52,496 bases of DNA from Boseongicola sp. SB0665_bin_10. Its GTDB lineage: Bacteria > Pseudomonadota > Alphaproteobacteria > Rhodobacterales > Rhodobacteraceae. The stretch is taken from contig VXSG01000035.1 in NCBI GenBank assembly GCA_009838075.1, positions 1 to 52,496 of the forward strand, written 5' to 3'. A program made the position numbers and the translations under genes. Shown here one piece after another: positions 16,182 to 25,134 of this stretch (its first letter is position 1; every line of letters begins with the position of its first letter). Below the pieces are notes generated by a model that had not been told where the DNA came from, ran no database searches, and worked only from the letters and a program-made list of their open reading frames with translations.

Positions 16182-16486
16182 GGGCGCCTCCGAAGAGCAA
16201 CAAAGTTGCGGCACGTGGCAGTAAAGCGTAACAAACTGTCCCTGTCAACACGCCGCGTTGCAGCGTATTCCGGGCGCGGCGGCAGCATTCAGGACCCTGA
16301 GGTCAACCGCCGTGCAAACGCTTCTGTGCGCGAAAATGTCCTGAATCTGGCTCTGCAGCATGGGTTTGGGTAACATAGTTTCAATTTTTCGGCCATTTAA
16401 TATTGAATATTGCGCGATGGCGTGATTGACTCGGGGTCGAATCTGTGATTCTGCATTGCGGCGTCACATCGAAGGAGCAACGCGGG
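16182..16486. promoter_or_regulatory. Divergent ecm/ccr promoter region with AATATT palindrome
   Basis: This 305-base intergenic region must drive both ecm (leftward) and ccr (rightward). It is AT-rich in its right third. An AATATT-G-AATATT symmetric element sits at 16399-16411, about 76 bases before the ccr start. It is a candidate operator or core promoter. Regulators such as PccR or CcrR control these genes in relatives, but I see no clear copy of their known sites. Confidence 0.45.
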
Positions 16487-17776
16487 ATGGCTTTGGACAA
16501 GATGAATGCAGACTCCGCTTCAGCGGCGGGCAGGGATCTCTACGACCTGGGGGAAATCCCACCCATGGGCCACGTGCCGGCAAGGATGCATGCCTGGGCG
16601 ATTCGCCGCGAGCGGCATGGTGAGCCGGACCAGTCGTTCCAGCTGGAGGTGGTCGATGTCCGCAAGCCCGGCAGCAGCGAGGTCGTCGTTCTCGTGATGG
16701 CCGCCGGCGTCAACTACAACGGCGTCTGGGCCGGGCTCGGCATTCCGATAAGCCCCTTCGACGTTCACGGGGCCGACTACCACATCGCCGGCTCCGACGC
16801 CGCGGGAATCGTCTGGGCCGTCGGTGACCGTGTCAGGAACTGGAAGGTCGGTGACGAGGTCGTCATCCATTGCAACCAGGATGACGGTGACGACGAGCAC
16901 TGCAACGGTGGCGACCCGATGTACTCCCCGAGCCAGAGGATCTGGGGATACGAGACCCCGGACGGCTCGTTCGCCCAGTTCACGACGGTCCAGGCGCAGC
17001 AGCTGATGCCCCGTCCGAAGCACCTGACCTGGGAGGAAAGCGCTTGCTACACGCTGACGCTGGCCACGGCCTACAGGATGCTCTTCGGCCACCACCCGCA
17101 CGAGCTGAAGCCCGGGCAGAACGTGCTTGTCTGGGGCGCCAGCGGAGGGCTCGGGTCCTACGCGATCCAGCTCGTCAACACCGCCGGAGGCAACGCGATC
17201 GGCGTGATCAGCGACGAGGAGAAGCGCGATTTCGTCATGAGCCTTGGCGCGAAGGGCGTGATCAACCGCAGCGAGTTCGCGTGCTGGGGACAGCTGCCGA
17301 CGGTCAACTCGCCGGAATACGGAGCGTGGTTCAAGGAGGTTCGCCGGTTCGGCAAGGCCATCTGGGACATCACCGGCAAGGGGGTCAATGTCGACATCGT
17401 CTTCGAGCACCCGGGAGAGGCCACGTTCCCGGTCTCGACCTTCGTGGTCAGGAAGGGCGGGATGGTCGTCATCTGCGCGGGGACCACCGGCTACAACCTG
17501 ACGATGGACGCGCGTTACGTCTGGATGCACCAGAAGCGCATCCAGGGCAGCCATTTCGCCCACCTGCAGCAGGCCTCGGCCGCCAACAAGCTGATGGTCG
17601 ACCGTCGCCTCGACCCGTGCATGTCGGAGGTCTTCCCGTGGAGCGACATCCCGGCCGCCCACGTGAAGATGCGCCGGAACGAGCACAAGCCCGGCAACAT
17701 GGCCGTCCTGGTCCAGGCGCCGCGGACGGGGCTGCGCACGCTCGAGGACGTGCGGGAGGCAGGCAAGCAGGGATAG
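16487..17776 (+). CDS. ccrA: Crotonyl-CoA carboxylase/reductase
   Basis: This 430-residue protein has the exact family length. It is the signature enzyme of the ethylmalonyl-CoA pathway, using NADPH and CO2 to convert crotonyl-CoA into (2S)-ethylmalonyl-CoA. It is a zinc-free medium-chain dehydrogenase/reductase with NADPH motif VLVWGASGGLGSYA. VMAAGVNYNGVW, GYETPDGSFAQF and IQGSHFAHLQQA hold Asn78, Glu156 and His356, which appear to correspond to the CO2-pocket residues described in related enzymes. The start is the ATG at 16487, giving MALDKMNADS, with GGAG about 11 bases upstream; the in-frame extension from 16445 lacks similarity. It is divergently paired with ecm, the second downstream step. 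Confidence 0.96.
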   Translation: MALDKMNADSASAAGRDLYDLGEIPPMGHVPARMHAWAIRRERHGEPDQSFQLEVVDVRKPGSSEVVVLVMAAGVNYNGVWAGLGIPISPFDVHGADYHIAGSDAAGIVWAVGDRVRNWKVGDEVVIHCNQDDGDDEHCNGGDPMYSPSQRIWGYETPDGSFAQFTTVQAQQLMPRPKHLTWEESACYTLTLATAYRMLFGHHPHELKPGQNVLVWGASGGLGSYAIQLVNTAGGNAIGVISDEEKRDFVMSLGAKGVINRSEFACWGQLPTVNSPEYGAWFKEVRRFGKAIWDITGKGVNVDIVFEHPGEATFPVSTFVVRKGGMVVICAGTTGYNLTMDARYVWMHQKRIQGSHFAHLQQASAANKLMVDRRLDPCMSEVFPWSDIPAAHVKMRRNEHKPGNMAVLVQAPRTGLRTLEDVREAGKQG

Positions 17777-18097
17777 GCGGGGCCCTTGCCGCCTGGCGGC
17801 AGCCGGGGGAGCGCGGATGCCGCCCCGTGCCCTGCCTTGGGCAAGGGCGGTTCGCGCCGGGCGGCGCCGGCCGGGCTTGTTGCCGCCCTCCATGAATTCT
17901 CGTGGCGGCGTCCGCGTCCGTCAGCCCCGGGGCGCCGGGATCCGGGTCGGTTGCGCGCTGGCCTGTTCAGTGGGGCGTCAGGCGCCGGTTGGGCAGGCCT
18001 GGACGTTGCGCGGCCGGGCCCGCGCCGGTGCCGGGCCGGGCAGGGGCCCTGGGGCCTCCGCGCGGAGGGAAGCCGTGACCGCCCGGCAATTCGTGAT
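17777..18097. other. Convergent intergenic region between ccr and a ligase gene
   Basis: About 320 very GC-rich bases separate the 3' ends of ccr (+) and the GCS2-type ligase (-). Several short GC-rich inverted repeats are present (for example GCCGC-CTG-GCGGC just after ccr), but none has a T-run that would make a clear intrinsic terminator. No gene is recognised. Confidence 0.4.
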
Positions 18098-19276
18098 TCA
18101 GATGCCCTCGCGCGTGTCGGCGATGCCCTGGTCAACGACCTTGCGGAGCGCCTCCGCGTCGCTGTCTCCCTCCACGCGTCGCAGCCGGAAGAGATCCACC
18201 TGCCGGTCGGCCGAGGTGCCCTCGCGTATGATGTCGAGCGCGCGCCGTATCTCCACCTCGCAACCCAGCGCCTGGGCGTCCTCCACCAGGTCGTCGAGAA
18301 GCTCGGTGACCATGTCCTCTATGTCCGTGCGACCGCTCAGGCGGCGGGAGTCGCCGAAGTTTGCCAGCACGCCGTAGCGCTGCGCGACCCAGCGGTTCTC
18401 CGCGATGATCTCGGTATGGTCCTCGAGCGGCAGCCTGCCCTCCTTGTCCAGGCGCATCAGCATCCGGATGATGCATGCGTACAGCGCCGCGATGCAGACC
18501 GCGTCCTCGATGCGGGTGCAGATGTCGCATATCCGGAGCTCGATGGTCGGGAAGGCATGGGAGGGGCGAATGTCCCACCACAGCTCGCTGCCGTCGTCGA
18601 TGAACTTCAGCCGCTGGTACTCGGCGAGCAGCTGGTCGTATTCTTCCCAGGAGTGCAACGGGCCGGGCACCCCGGTGCGGGGAAGGCCGCCCATCAATGT
18701 CAGCCGCCAGGACTTGAACCCGGTCAGCCGGCCCTGGCTGAAGGGCGAGGAGGTCGACAAGGCATGCAGGAGGGGCAGGTAGTTGCGGAGCACCGTCATG
18801 ACCCGGATCCGGGAATCCTCGTCCCCGAAGCCTGCATGGACATGCATGCCTCCGATCAGGAACTGGCGCACGTTCTCCTGGAACCTGCTAGCGAAATTCT
18901 CGTAGCGCTTCTTCGGCGTTGTCATCTGGTCCGTGTGCGACGCGAAGGGATGCGTGGACACGGCGAGGACCGCCGCGCCGTGCCGTTCCGCCGCCTCGAT
19001 GATCGTGCCCCGGGTTTCGCGCAGGGCCTGTCGCAGGACGCCTACGGAATGGCAGACGCGCGTGTTGGATTCGATCTGGGCGCGCAGGAATTCGCGGACG
19101 ATCTTGTGGGCGCCGCTCGCCTTCTCGCTGGCCTCGAAGATCGCGACATCGGGGTCGACAAGCAGGTTCCGCGTCCCTGGATCGACGAGGAAGAACTCCT
19201 CCTCGATTCCGAGCGTGATCGCGAATTCGTCATCGTCGGGCCGCAGGGTCTCGGCGTCGGGTTCGATTTCGTTCAC
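18098..19276 (-). CDS. Carboxylate-amine ligase, glutamate-cysteine ligase type 2 (YbdK family)
   Basis: The protein has about 392 residues. FAITLGIEEEFFLVDP is the N-terminal strand of GCS2/YbdK ligases with the metal- and ATP-binding acidic cluster. FLIGGMHVHAGF, LSTSSPFSQGRLTGFKSWR, SWEEYDQLL and WWDIRPSHAFPTIELRICD are family blocks. These enzymes join an amine or cysteine to a carboxylate with ATP; many alphaproteobacterial members lack a defined substrate. I favour the GTG start at 19276 (VNEIEPDAETLRPDD), which has a GGGGGA ribosome binding site 6 bases away; an ATG at 19300 is possible but poorly spaced. It is slightly longer than E. coli YbdK (about 372). Confidence 0.88.
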   Translation of the reverse strand: MNEIEPDAETLRPDDDEFAITLGIEEEFFLVDPGTRNLLVDPDVAIFEASEKASGAHKIVREFLRAQIESNTRVCHSVGVLRQALRETRGTIIEAAERHGAAVLAVSTHPFASHTDQMTTPKKRYENFASRFQENVRQFLIGGMHVHAGFGDEDSRIRVMTVLRNYLPLLHALSTSSPFSQGRLTGFKSWRLTLMGGLPRTGVPGPLHSWEEYDQLLAEYQRLKFIDDGSELWWDIRPSHAFPTIELRICDICTRIEDAVCIAALYACIIRMLMRLDKEGRLPLEDHTEIIAENRWVAQRYGVLANFGDSRRLSGRTDIEDMVTELLDDLVEDAQALGCEVEIRRALDIIREGTSADRQVDLFRLRRVEGDSDAEALRKVVDQGIADTREGI

Positions 19277-19622
19277 TGGCTTTCCCCCACGATTTCTCAT
19301 GGCCCGTCGCGTCCGCCTGCAGGTTCCGTCGCGGCCGCATGGCGGCAGGCATTGCCGGGGACGCATGTGCACCCGGGCATGCACTGTGCCAGCCTGCGGT
19401 GCAGCGCACAGTCCCGTGATGCAGCCCCCCAATGGGCAGTTTCCCATTAGCGCGGCTCGCCCAAGACGTCAAAGGCCACCTGCTTCGGGTCCGATTGCCC
19501 GCGCCCAGGTTTCGGGAATCCCGTCGTGCCGGTTCGTGACCCGCCCAGGCTTGGCCTCACCCTTGCGGGGCCTGCAGCGCACGGCATCCAGCGGGCCCGA
19601 TGCGCCGTCGGGCCTCAAGGGT

Positions 19623-21023
19623 TCAGTCGACGGGCAGGCCGCTCGGCACGCGCTCCGGCCGACCGAGCGGTCGCCGGCCTGCGGTCTCGCCCGTAAGCGC
19701 GTTCAGGAAGGCGACGAGTTCCTGCACGTCCTCGTCCGAGAGAGGCGGCAGCGCGACGTCCAGCGCCCGCTCCTGGCGCGCCATTTCCAGGAGGTCGGAC
19801 CGGATCACGAAGTCGATGTCCGCGAGCCACGGCGCCGGCGGCAGGGACGCCATTGCCGGCGTCCATCCGGCGCGGCTTGCCGCGGGATCGAGATGGTGAC
19901 GCACCATGTCCTCCAGCGTTGGCATCGCGCCGTTGTGGCCGTAGGGCGCCGTAAGCGCGACGTTGCGCAGGAACGGCGTGCGGAACCTGTAGGCGTCCCG
20001 CAGGTCGTCGCTCTCGCCCATCCGGCCGACGTCGCGCGGCATCGGATCCCACATGCGCTTGCGACCGGGGCCGAAGGCCGGCAGGCCGAGCGCATGGAAT
20101 GACTGGTCGGACAGGAGCGGCCCGGAATGACAGCCCGAGCAGCCGGCCTCGCCGAAGAACAGCTCCATGCCGCGCCTCTCGGCGGGGTCGAGCGCCGTCG
20201 CGTCACCTGCAAGATGGCGGTCGAACGGGCTGTCGTGATTGCGGAACTCCGTGCCGATGAAGGCGGCGACCGCGTTGGCGATCTCGACGATGCTCACCTC
20301 CTCCGGGCGCTCGACGTGATCGAAGGCTGCGACGAACATCTTTCCGTATTCCGGAATCGTGCGCACGCGCTTGGCAAGGACAGGCCAGCCCTTGTCGAAC
20401 CGGTCGATGACGGCGCCCGCGATCTCGTTCTCGCCGGGATCGCCCGCCATTTCGGGGGCCGAGGCGAGAGGCAGCAAGGCCTGCGCGGCCAGCAGCGAGT
20501 TCAGCCCCTGGGGAAGCCATTCCTCGGCAGGCGAGTTGAAGCCGTTTCCATAGAGGTCCGACGGGCTCAGCCGACCGTCATGCAACAGGACCTTGATGTC
20601 CTTGTGGCCAAGGTTCCAGAGCCCGAGGGAGTTCCTGGCAATGCGGCGCCTGATGCGGTCGCGACCCTCGCCGGCGGTGCGCAGCGGCCCGACGCCGTTA
20701 CCGCCTTCGCCGATCCCGAGACTCAGCCCGTCCGAAGAGGCGTGGTCGTGATGGTGGCAGGTGCCGCAGGAGATGTTCTGGTTGCCTGACAGGATCTTGT
20801 CATAGAATAGGAGTCGGCCGAGCGCGGCCTGTTCGGGATCGAACGCGATGAAGTTGCCCTCCGACAGGGGCGCGGGCAGGCTGGGCGTGGCGGCCGTCCC
20901 GGCAGGCGGGACGAGGCAAAGACCGAAGGCGAGGACGACGGCATGGAAGCGAGATGCATGATTGCAGGAGGTCGGGGCCGGATCGGAGTCGTGGCGGCAT
21001 TGCTCTGGCTCGGATTCGGACAT
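19623..21023 (-). CDS. Di-haem cytochrome c peroxidase / MauG-family protein
   Basis: This protein of up to 466 residues has two c-type haem sites, SCGTCHHHDHAS (Cys86/Cys89/His90) and CSGCHSGPLLSDQSFHALG (Cys295/Cys298/His299). The framework LGRLLFYDKILSGNQNISCG, RNSLGLWNLG, FRTPFLRNVALTAPYGHNG is that of CcpA/MauG proteins. These reduce peroxide or oxidise a partner in the periplasm. SRFHAVVLAFGLCLVPPAG TAA is a secretion signal, but it begins about 24 residues after the only nearby ATG (21023). The true start is therefore uncertain and a 5' frameshift or atypical start is possible. The 5' end overlaps the start of the divergent Sel1 gene by up to 81 bases. Confidence 0.85.
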   Translation of the reverse strand: MSESEPEQCRHDSDPAPTSCNHASRFHAVVLAFGLCLVPPAGTAATPSLPAPLSEGNFIAFDPEQAALGRLLFYDKILSGNQNISCGTCHHHDHASSDGLSLGIGEGGNGVGPLRTAGEGRDRIRRRIARNSLGLWNLGHKDIKVLLHDGRLSPSDLYGNGFNSPAEEWLPQGLNSLLAAQALLPLASAPEMAGDPGENEIAGAVIDRFDKGWPVLAKRVRTIPEYGKMFVAAFDHVERPEEVSIVEIANAVAAFIGTEFRNHDSPFDRHLAGDATALDPAERRGMELFFGEAGCSGCHSGPLLSDQSFHALGLPAFGPGRKRMWDPMPRDVGRMGESDDLRDAYRFRTPFLRNVALTAPYGHNGAMPTLEDMVRHHLDPAASRAGWTPAMASLPPAPWLADIDFVIRSDLLEMARQERALDVALPPLSDEDVQELVAFLNALTGETAGRRPLGRPERVPSGLPVD

Positions 21024-21455
21024 CCGGCGGCGGCCGAGCTCGAGGCGGCGCGTGACCTGATGGAGGCCGGGCGCTTCGAGGAGGCGCGCGCGGCGCTTTG
21101 GCCCGCCGCGCGGTCGGGCAATGCCGAGGCCGAGGAACTGATCGGCGTCATGTACGCCCTGGGTCTCGGCGTCGAGAAGGACGAGGTCAGGGCCTTCGAA
21201 TGGTACCTGCGGGCGGCGATGAAGGGGCACGCCGGCGCGCAGTCGGGCGTCGGCTGGTACTACGAGGTCGGGACCGGCCTCGTCGCGCCGGATCTCGTGC
21301 GCGCCTACATGTGGTACGTCCTGAGCGCGATCGGCGGGGATCCCGATGCCGCGATCAGCCTTGAAGAGGTGCGCAAGAAGATGACGCCGGCGCAGATCGA
21401 GCACGCCCATGACCTCGTGGACGACTACCGGGTCTGGCTCTACCCGTTCCGCTGA
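20943..21455 (+). CDS. Secreted Sel1-repeat (TPR-like) protein
   Basis: The 170-residue protein has a signal peptide (GGRGRIGVVAALLWLGFGHP AAA). Sel1-type repeats follow: AARSGNAEAEELIGVMYALG, then EWYLRAAMKGHAGAQSGVGW, then RAYMWYVLSAIGGDPDAA. A closing MTPAQIEHAHDLVDDYR segment is common in small alphaproteobacterial Sel1 proteins. Such proteins are periplasmic scaffolds without catalytic residues. The start is ATG 20943, with GAGGA 8 bases upstream, or ATG 20958. It is divergent from and overlaps the 5' end of the cytochrome peroxidase gene. Confidence 0.85.
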   Translation: MEARCMIAGGRGRIGVVAALLWLGFGHPAAAELEAARDLMEAGRFEEARAALWPAARSGNAEAEELIGVMYALGLGVEKDEVRAFEWYLRAAMKGHAGAQSGVGWYYEVGTGLVAPDLVRAYMWYVLSAIGGDPDAAISLEEVRKKMTPAQIEHAHDLVDDYRVWLYPFR

Positions 21456-21489
21456 ATTGCCCGAGGGCGATTCCATGCCCGGGCCGGTG

Positions 21490-21512
21490 CCGGGCGCCAG
21501 GCAGCCGCCCGG
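21490..21512. terminator. GC-rich hairpin between convergent genes
   Basis: CCGGGCG at 21490-21496 and CGCCCGG at 21506-21512 form a 7-bp stem with a 9-base loop between the 3' ends of the Sel1 gene (+) and the dioxygenase gene (-). No clear T-run follows, so it may be a weak bidirectional terminator. Confidence 0.35.
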
Positions 21513-21588
21513 CCCGTCTTGAGGCTGAGGGCCGGAGCTGCGCACCGGTGCCGGGCGCTGCCGCGTGCGGCCACGGGGGCGGAAGCGG

Positions 21589-22290
21589 TCAGGCGGCACG
21601 CCTGACGGGCTTGGCGAAGCGCTTGAGATCGCCGGACTCAGGGTTGCGGATCGGTTCGACCGAATACTGCGCGATGTAGGCTCGGCGCGGCCTGTCGGTG
21701 CCGTTGGGACCCGAGCGGTGGAGGGTCCTGCTCGAGAACGCGACCACGGAGCCGGCCGGGCAGACCATGGGTTGGCCGGGGTCGTCGCCGAAATAGCCGT
21801 TCAGTTCCTTCGAGTCCTCCTGCCATTCATGCGCGTCGATGCCGGGATCCGTCGCGAGGTTGCGCGGGAGGAGGTGGACGCAGCCGTTCTCCTCCGTCGT
21901 GTCGTCAAGCGCCATCCAGACCGTAAGGTAGGGCTCGTGGTCGAAACCGACATAGGCGGAGTCCTGGTGCCAGGCGAAGCTCGCGCCCTTCCCCGGTCCC
22001 TTGACCACGAACTGCTCGTTGAACAGCATCGAATCGGTTCCGAGGCAGGGCCGCACGATCCGGTCGATCCTCTCGGACGTGACGAATTCGTCCAGCGCGG
22101 GGAAATCCGCATGACGATGCCGCAGGAACCGGCGCGCCTCGCCGAGTCCTATGTTGTGCAGGCCCTTGCCTCCGTCCTGCGGAGGTTCCTCGAGCAACTG
22201 GTCGCAGACATCGCGAAGCATGCCGAGATCGTCTCCGGAGAGCGCGTCGGCAAACACGAGATAGCCTTGGTGGTCAAAGGACCCGGACAT
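21589..22290 (-). CDS. Phytanoyl-CoA dioxygenase (PhyH) family protein
   Basis: This 233-residue Fe(II)/2-oxoglutarate oxygenase-fold protein starts at the ATG at 22290 with a GGAGG ribosome binding site. The iron facial triad is visible: ASFAWHQDSAYVGF gives His108 and Asp110, and SSRTLHRSGPNGT gives the distal His191. Arg202 or Arg203 in TDRPRRAYIAQYS is a likely 2-oxoglutarate ligand. LTVWMALDDTTEENGCVHLLPR is the typical core strand. The family hydroxylates varied small molecules, so the substrate is unknown. A strong terminator separates it from the TRAP operon to the right, so it is probably transcribed alone. Confidence 0.9.
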   Translation of the reverse strand: MSGSFDHQGYLVFADALSGDDLGMLRDVCDQLLEEPPQDGGKGLHNIGLGEARRFLRHRHADFPALDEFVTSERIDRIVRPCLGTDSMLFNEQFVVKGPGKGASFAWHQDSAYVGFDHEPYLTVWMALDDTTEENGCVHLLPRNLATDPGIDAHEWQEDSKELNGYFGDDPGQPMVCPAGSVVAFSSRTLHRSGPNGTDRPRRAYIAQYSVEPIRNPESGDLKRFAKPVRRAA

Positions 22291-22502
22291 CGCCTGGCCT
22301 CCGATTCTGGAAGTCCCCTTCCGCCCAGCATAGCACATCTGCATCCCGCATCATCACGAAATCGCCCGGCCGCGCGACCGGCGCGCCTCGCCTGCGGGGA
22401 CGCGGCCCTCCACCCGGAACGGTTGTCCGCGAAGCCGGGCGGTTCCCGGACCAGGCCGCGACCGGGCACCGCCATGGCGGCGCGGGTCTCGTGACTCGGC
22501 AA

Positions 22503-22534
22503 GGAACGGTCGCCCCGAGGGGGGCGACCGTTCC
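22503..22534 (-). terminator. Strong hairpin terminator after TRAP operon
   Basis: Positions 22503-22516 (GGAACGGTCGCCCC) and 22521-22534 (GGGGCGACCGTTCC) are a perfect 14-bp inverted repeat with a 4-base loop. It lies 18 bases beyond the stop of the second dctP gene in the direction of transcription. It is the best hairpin in the window and should end the dctQ-dctM-dctP transcript or protect its 3' end. A T-run is not evident. Confidence 0.75.
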
Positions 22535-22551
22535 GCCATGGCAGCGAAGGC

Positions 22552-23616
22552 CTACTGCGTGTCCGCCATCCGGACCTTTTCGATGCCAGCCTCGACCCCG
22601 GCAACGGCATCGACAAGCGCGTTGTAGATGCGCTCTCCGCCGTCCACGTTGGACTGGAACCAGTCATAGACCGGGGATGCGGCTTCCTTGAACATCGCCT
22701 TCTCGTCGGGTGTCGGCACGTAGATGTCGCCGCCGCCGGCCTGGAAGTCCTGGTAGGCCTGGATCGACTTGCGCTTGGGGCTCGCGAACGTGGCCTGCTG
22801 AAGCGCGTAGAACCCGTCGGAAACGACATTGCGCAGAGCCGGGTCAAGCGACATGAACCTGTCGTTGTTCATGAACCACAGGGCGCCCATGTAGGCGTGG
22901 CCGTCAAGGGTGACGTACTGCAGTCCTGCGTCCGGAAACTTCATGTTCATGATGTCGGTGATGCCGTTCTTGGAACCTTCGACGACGCCGGTCTGGAACG
23001 ACGTGAAGAGCTCCGGCCACGGAATCGGTGTCGGCGATGCGCCGAGCGCCTTGACGAGCTCCTGCGGCAGGTCGGCCACGACCGTCCGGATCTTCAGCCC
23101 TTCCATGTCGGAAGGCTGCGTGACGCGCCGCTGCGTGTTGGCGAAGTTGCGCCAGCCGCCGGTGTTCCCGATCGTCATCAGCCTCACCGCGCCGTCGGAA
23201 GTCTCGGCCACCATGTCCTGCATCGTCCGCACGAAGGGGGATCCGTTCGCGAGCACCGCCTCGGCCACCCGGTCGTCGGACATCAGGTAGGGCAGGTCGA
23301 GGACCTGCACGAACGGGAAGATGTTGGCCGTGCCGCCCGAGGTCTGGATCACGATGTCGATGTTGCCGTCGGCAACGCCGGCAAGGCATTCCGAACCGTT
23401 GGAACAGAGCTGCGTGCCGATGAACAGCTCGACCTCGATGGCGCCGTTCGACGCCTGTTCGACGTAGTTCTTGAAGACCACGAGGCCGTCATAGTCCTCG
23501 TCGTTCTCGTTCGAGTTTGCCGTGGCTCTCAGCTTGATGGTCTCGGCGGCGGCAGTGAGCGCCGAGCCAAGGGACAGTGCCGCGACAAAGGCGGCGATGG
23601 TCAGGTGTTTCAGCAT
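22552..23616 (-). CDS. TRAP transporter substrate-binding protein (DctP family), second system
   Basis: The 354-residue periplasmic protein has a Sec signal peptide (MLKHLTIAAFVAALSLGSAL TAAAE). AAGGAGGT precedes the ATG at 23616, the best ribosome binding site in the region. SDMEGLKIRTVVADLPQEL carries the carboxylate-binding arginine of DctP proteins, followed by LGASPTPIPWPELFTSFQTG VVEG, the standard helix-strand after it. Two cysteines in QLCSNGSECLAG probably form a disulfide. It is the last gene of a Q-M-P operon, 34 bases after dctM and closed by a strong hairpin. The ligand is unknown, probably a small organic acid. Confidence 0.95.
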   Translation of the reverse strand: MLKHLTIAAFVAALSLGSALTAAAETIKLRATANSNENDEDYDGLVVFKNYVEQASNGAIEVELFIGTQLCSNGSECLAGVADGNIDIVIQTSGGTANIFPFVQVLDLPYLMSDDRVAEAVLANGSPFVRTMQDMVAETSDGAVRLMTIGNTGGWRNFANTQRRVTQPSDMEGLKIRTVVADLPQELVKALGASPTPIPWPELFTSFQTGVVEGSKNGITDIMNMKFPDAGLQYVTLDGHAYMGALWFMNNDRFMSLDPALRNVVSDGFYALQQATFASPKRKSIQAYQDFQAGGGDIYVPTPDEKAMFKEAASPVYDWFQSNVDGGERIYNALVDAVAGVEAGIEKVRMADTQ

Positions 23617-23650
23617 TGTCTTACCTCCTTGGGATTTGCTGACTATGACG

Positions 23651-25126
23651 TCATTGGACGAACCCGGTCAACCGGGGGACCGTCATGGAAATCGCCGGAA
23701 CGTAGGTGATCAGGAAGATCACCACGATCTCGATGGCGAGGAAGGGCAGTATCGACCTCGCTATGGTCTCGACCCGCTCGCCGGAGACGGACGAGGCCAC
23801 GAACAGGACAAGGCCCATTGGCGGTGTCGCGAGACCGACCGTCAGGTTGACGCTCATGATGATCGCGAAATGCACCGGGTGGACGCCAAGGTCGACGAAG
23901 ACCGGCGCGAGGATCGGTCCGAGAATGATGATCGCCGGGCCTGCATCCAGGAACATGCCCACGATGAAGAGAAGCAGGTTGATCAGGAACAGCAGGATCA
24001 GCGGGTTCTCGGAGAGGCTGAGGATGAAGTCGGCAAGGATCTGCGGGGCATAGCTCAGGGAGACCACCGTCTTGAACGCCAGCGCGGCGCCGACGAGGAG
24101 CAGGATGACGGCGCTTGTCGTCGCGGCGCGCGCCAGCACGTCCGGCAGGTCCCGGATCGTCATCGTGCGCAGGATCAGGAACGCGACGATCACCGCGTAT
24201 GCGACCGCGACGGCGGCGGCCTCGGTCGGCGTGAAGACGCCCGCGAGAATCCCGCCCAGGATCAGGATCGGCGTCTGCATCGGCACCACGGCGCGCTTGC
24301 AGACCATGCGGAAGTCCTTGGACACGGCACGACGCAGCCCGAGCATGAACCCGTGCGCGACCAGGAAGCCCGCGCCGAACGCCAGCCATTCGGCAAGGGC
24401 CGTCGGCGCCTCGCCGAGGGGCACGAGCTGGGCCAGGAGCCAGCCGATGTTGAGGCGGACGATGGCGAAGGAAAACCAGTATTCCGTGCGCCCGAGCTCG
24501 ACGTCGGTCGTCACGACGCGTCTCGCGGGCGGCAGTTCGTAGCGGTCGGCGACCGCGCGGACCATGAACATCAGCCCGACGCCCACGAGAATGCCGGGCA
24601 CGATGCCCGCAAGGAAGAGTGCGGCCACGGATTCGCCCATCACGTAGGCATAGATGATCATGATGCCCGATGGCGGGATTATCGGGCCGATGACAGACGA
24701 GGCGGCGGTGATCGCGGCGGCGAAGCGGCGCGTGTAGCCCTCCTTCTCCATCGCCGGGATCAGCATGGAGCCGAGCGCCGAGGTGTCCGCCACGGCGGAG
24801 CCCGAGAGGCCCGCGAACATGATGGAGGACAGGATGTTGACCTGCGCGAGGCCGCCCCGGAGATGCCCGATGAGAGCCTGCGAGAACTCGACGATCCGGA
24901 TGGTGATGCCGCCCCTGTTCATGAGCTCCCCCGCCAGCATGAAGAACGGGATCGCCATGAGCGGGAAGCTGTCCATGCCGTTGTAGACGTTGCGGTAGAG
25001 CAGCGCGATGTCCTTTTCCTGCCCCGCGAGCCAAAGCAGCATGCCGGGCGCGGCGATCAGCCCGAAGAAGACCGGAAGCCCGATCGCCAGGAACAGAAGG
25101 AAGGCGGGGAGGAACCAGATCAGCAT
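23651..25126 (-). CDS. TRAP transporter large membrane subunit (DctM family), second system
   Basis: The 491-residue protein begins MLIWFLPAFLLFLAIGLPVF with many membrane helices. Conserved DctM blocks are NSFPLMAIPFF-like (MDSFPLMAIPFFMLAGELMN), LSGSAVADTSALGSMLIPAM, SSVIGPIIPPSGIMIIYAYV and NLTVGLATPPMGLVLFVASS. It is longer than the first DctM because of an extra segment of about 50 residues (roughly 195-255, including LGRTEYWFSFAIVRLNIGWL). This is the sodium-driven transport channel. It starts 8 bases after the dctQ stop, so the two are probably translationally coupled. Confidence 0.95.
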   Translation of the reverse strand: MLIWFLPAFLLFLAIGLPVFFGLIAAPGMLLWLAGQEKDIALLYRNVYNGMDSFPLMAIPFFMLAGELMNRGGITIRIVEFSQALIGHLRGGLAQVNILSSIMFAGLSGSAVADTSALGSMLIPAMEKEGYTRRFAAAITAASSVIGPIIPPSGIMIIYAYVMGESVAALFLAGIVPGILVGVGLMFMVRAVADRYELPPARRVVTTDVELGRTEYWFSFAIVRLNIGWLLAQLVPLGEAPTALAEWLAFGAGFLVAHGFMLGLRRAVSKDFRMVCKRAVVPMQTPILILGGILAGVFTPTEAAAVAVAYAVIVAFLILRTMTIRDLPDVLARAATTSAVILLLVGAALAFKTVVSLSYAPQILADFILSLSENPLILLFLINLLLFIVGMFLDAGPAIIILGPILAPVFVDLGVHPVHFAIIMSVNLTVGLATPPMGLVLFVASSVSGERVETIARSILPFLAIEIVVIFLITYVPAISMTVPRLTGFVQ

Positions 25127-25134
25127 GTCGCGCC

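Noticed and set aside
14436-16373. A 645-codon plus-strand open frame opposite ecm
   Set aside because: It is the antisense shadow of the mutase gene, has no recognisable motifs, and lies under a gene with clear catalytic residues.
21589-22290. The PhyH-family protein as ectoine hydroxylase
   Set aside because: No ectABC genes are near and the protein is shorter than ectoine hydroxylases; only the general Fe/2-oxoglutarate triad supports a call.
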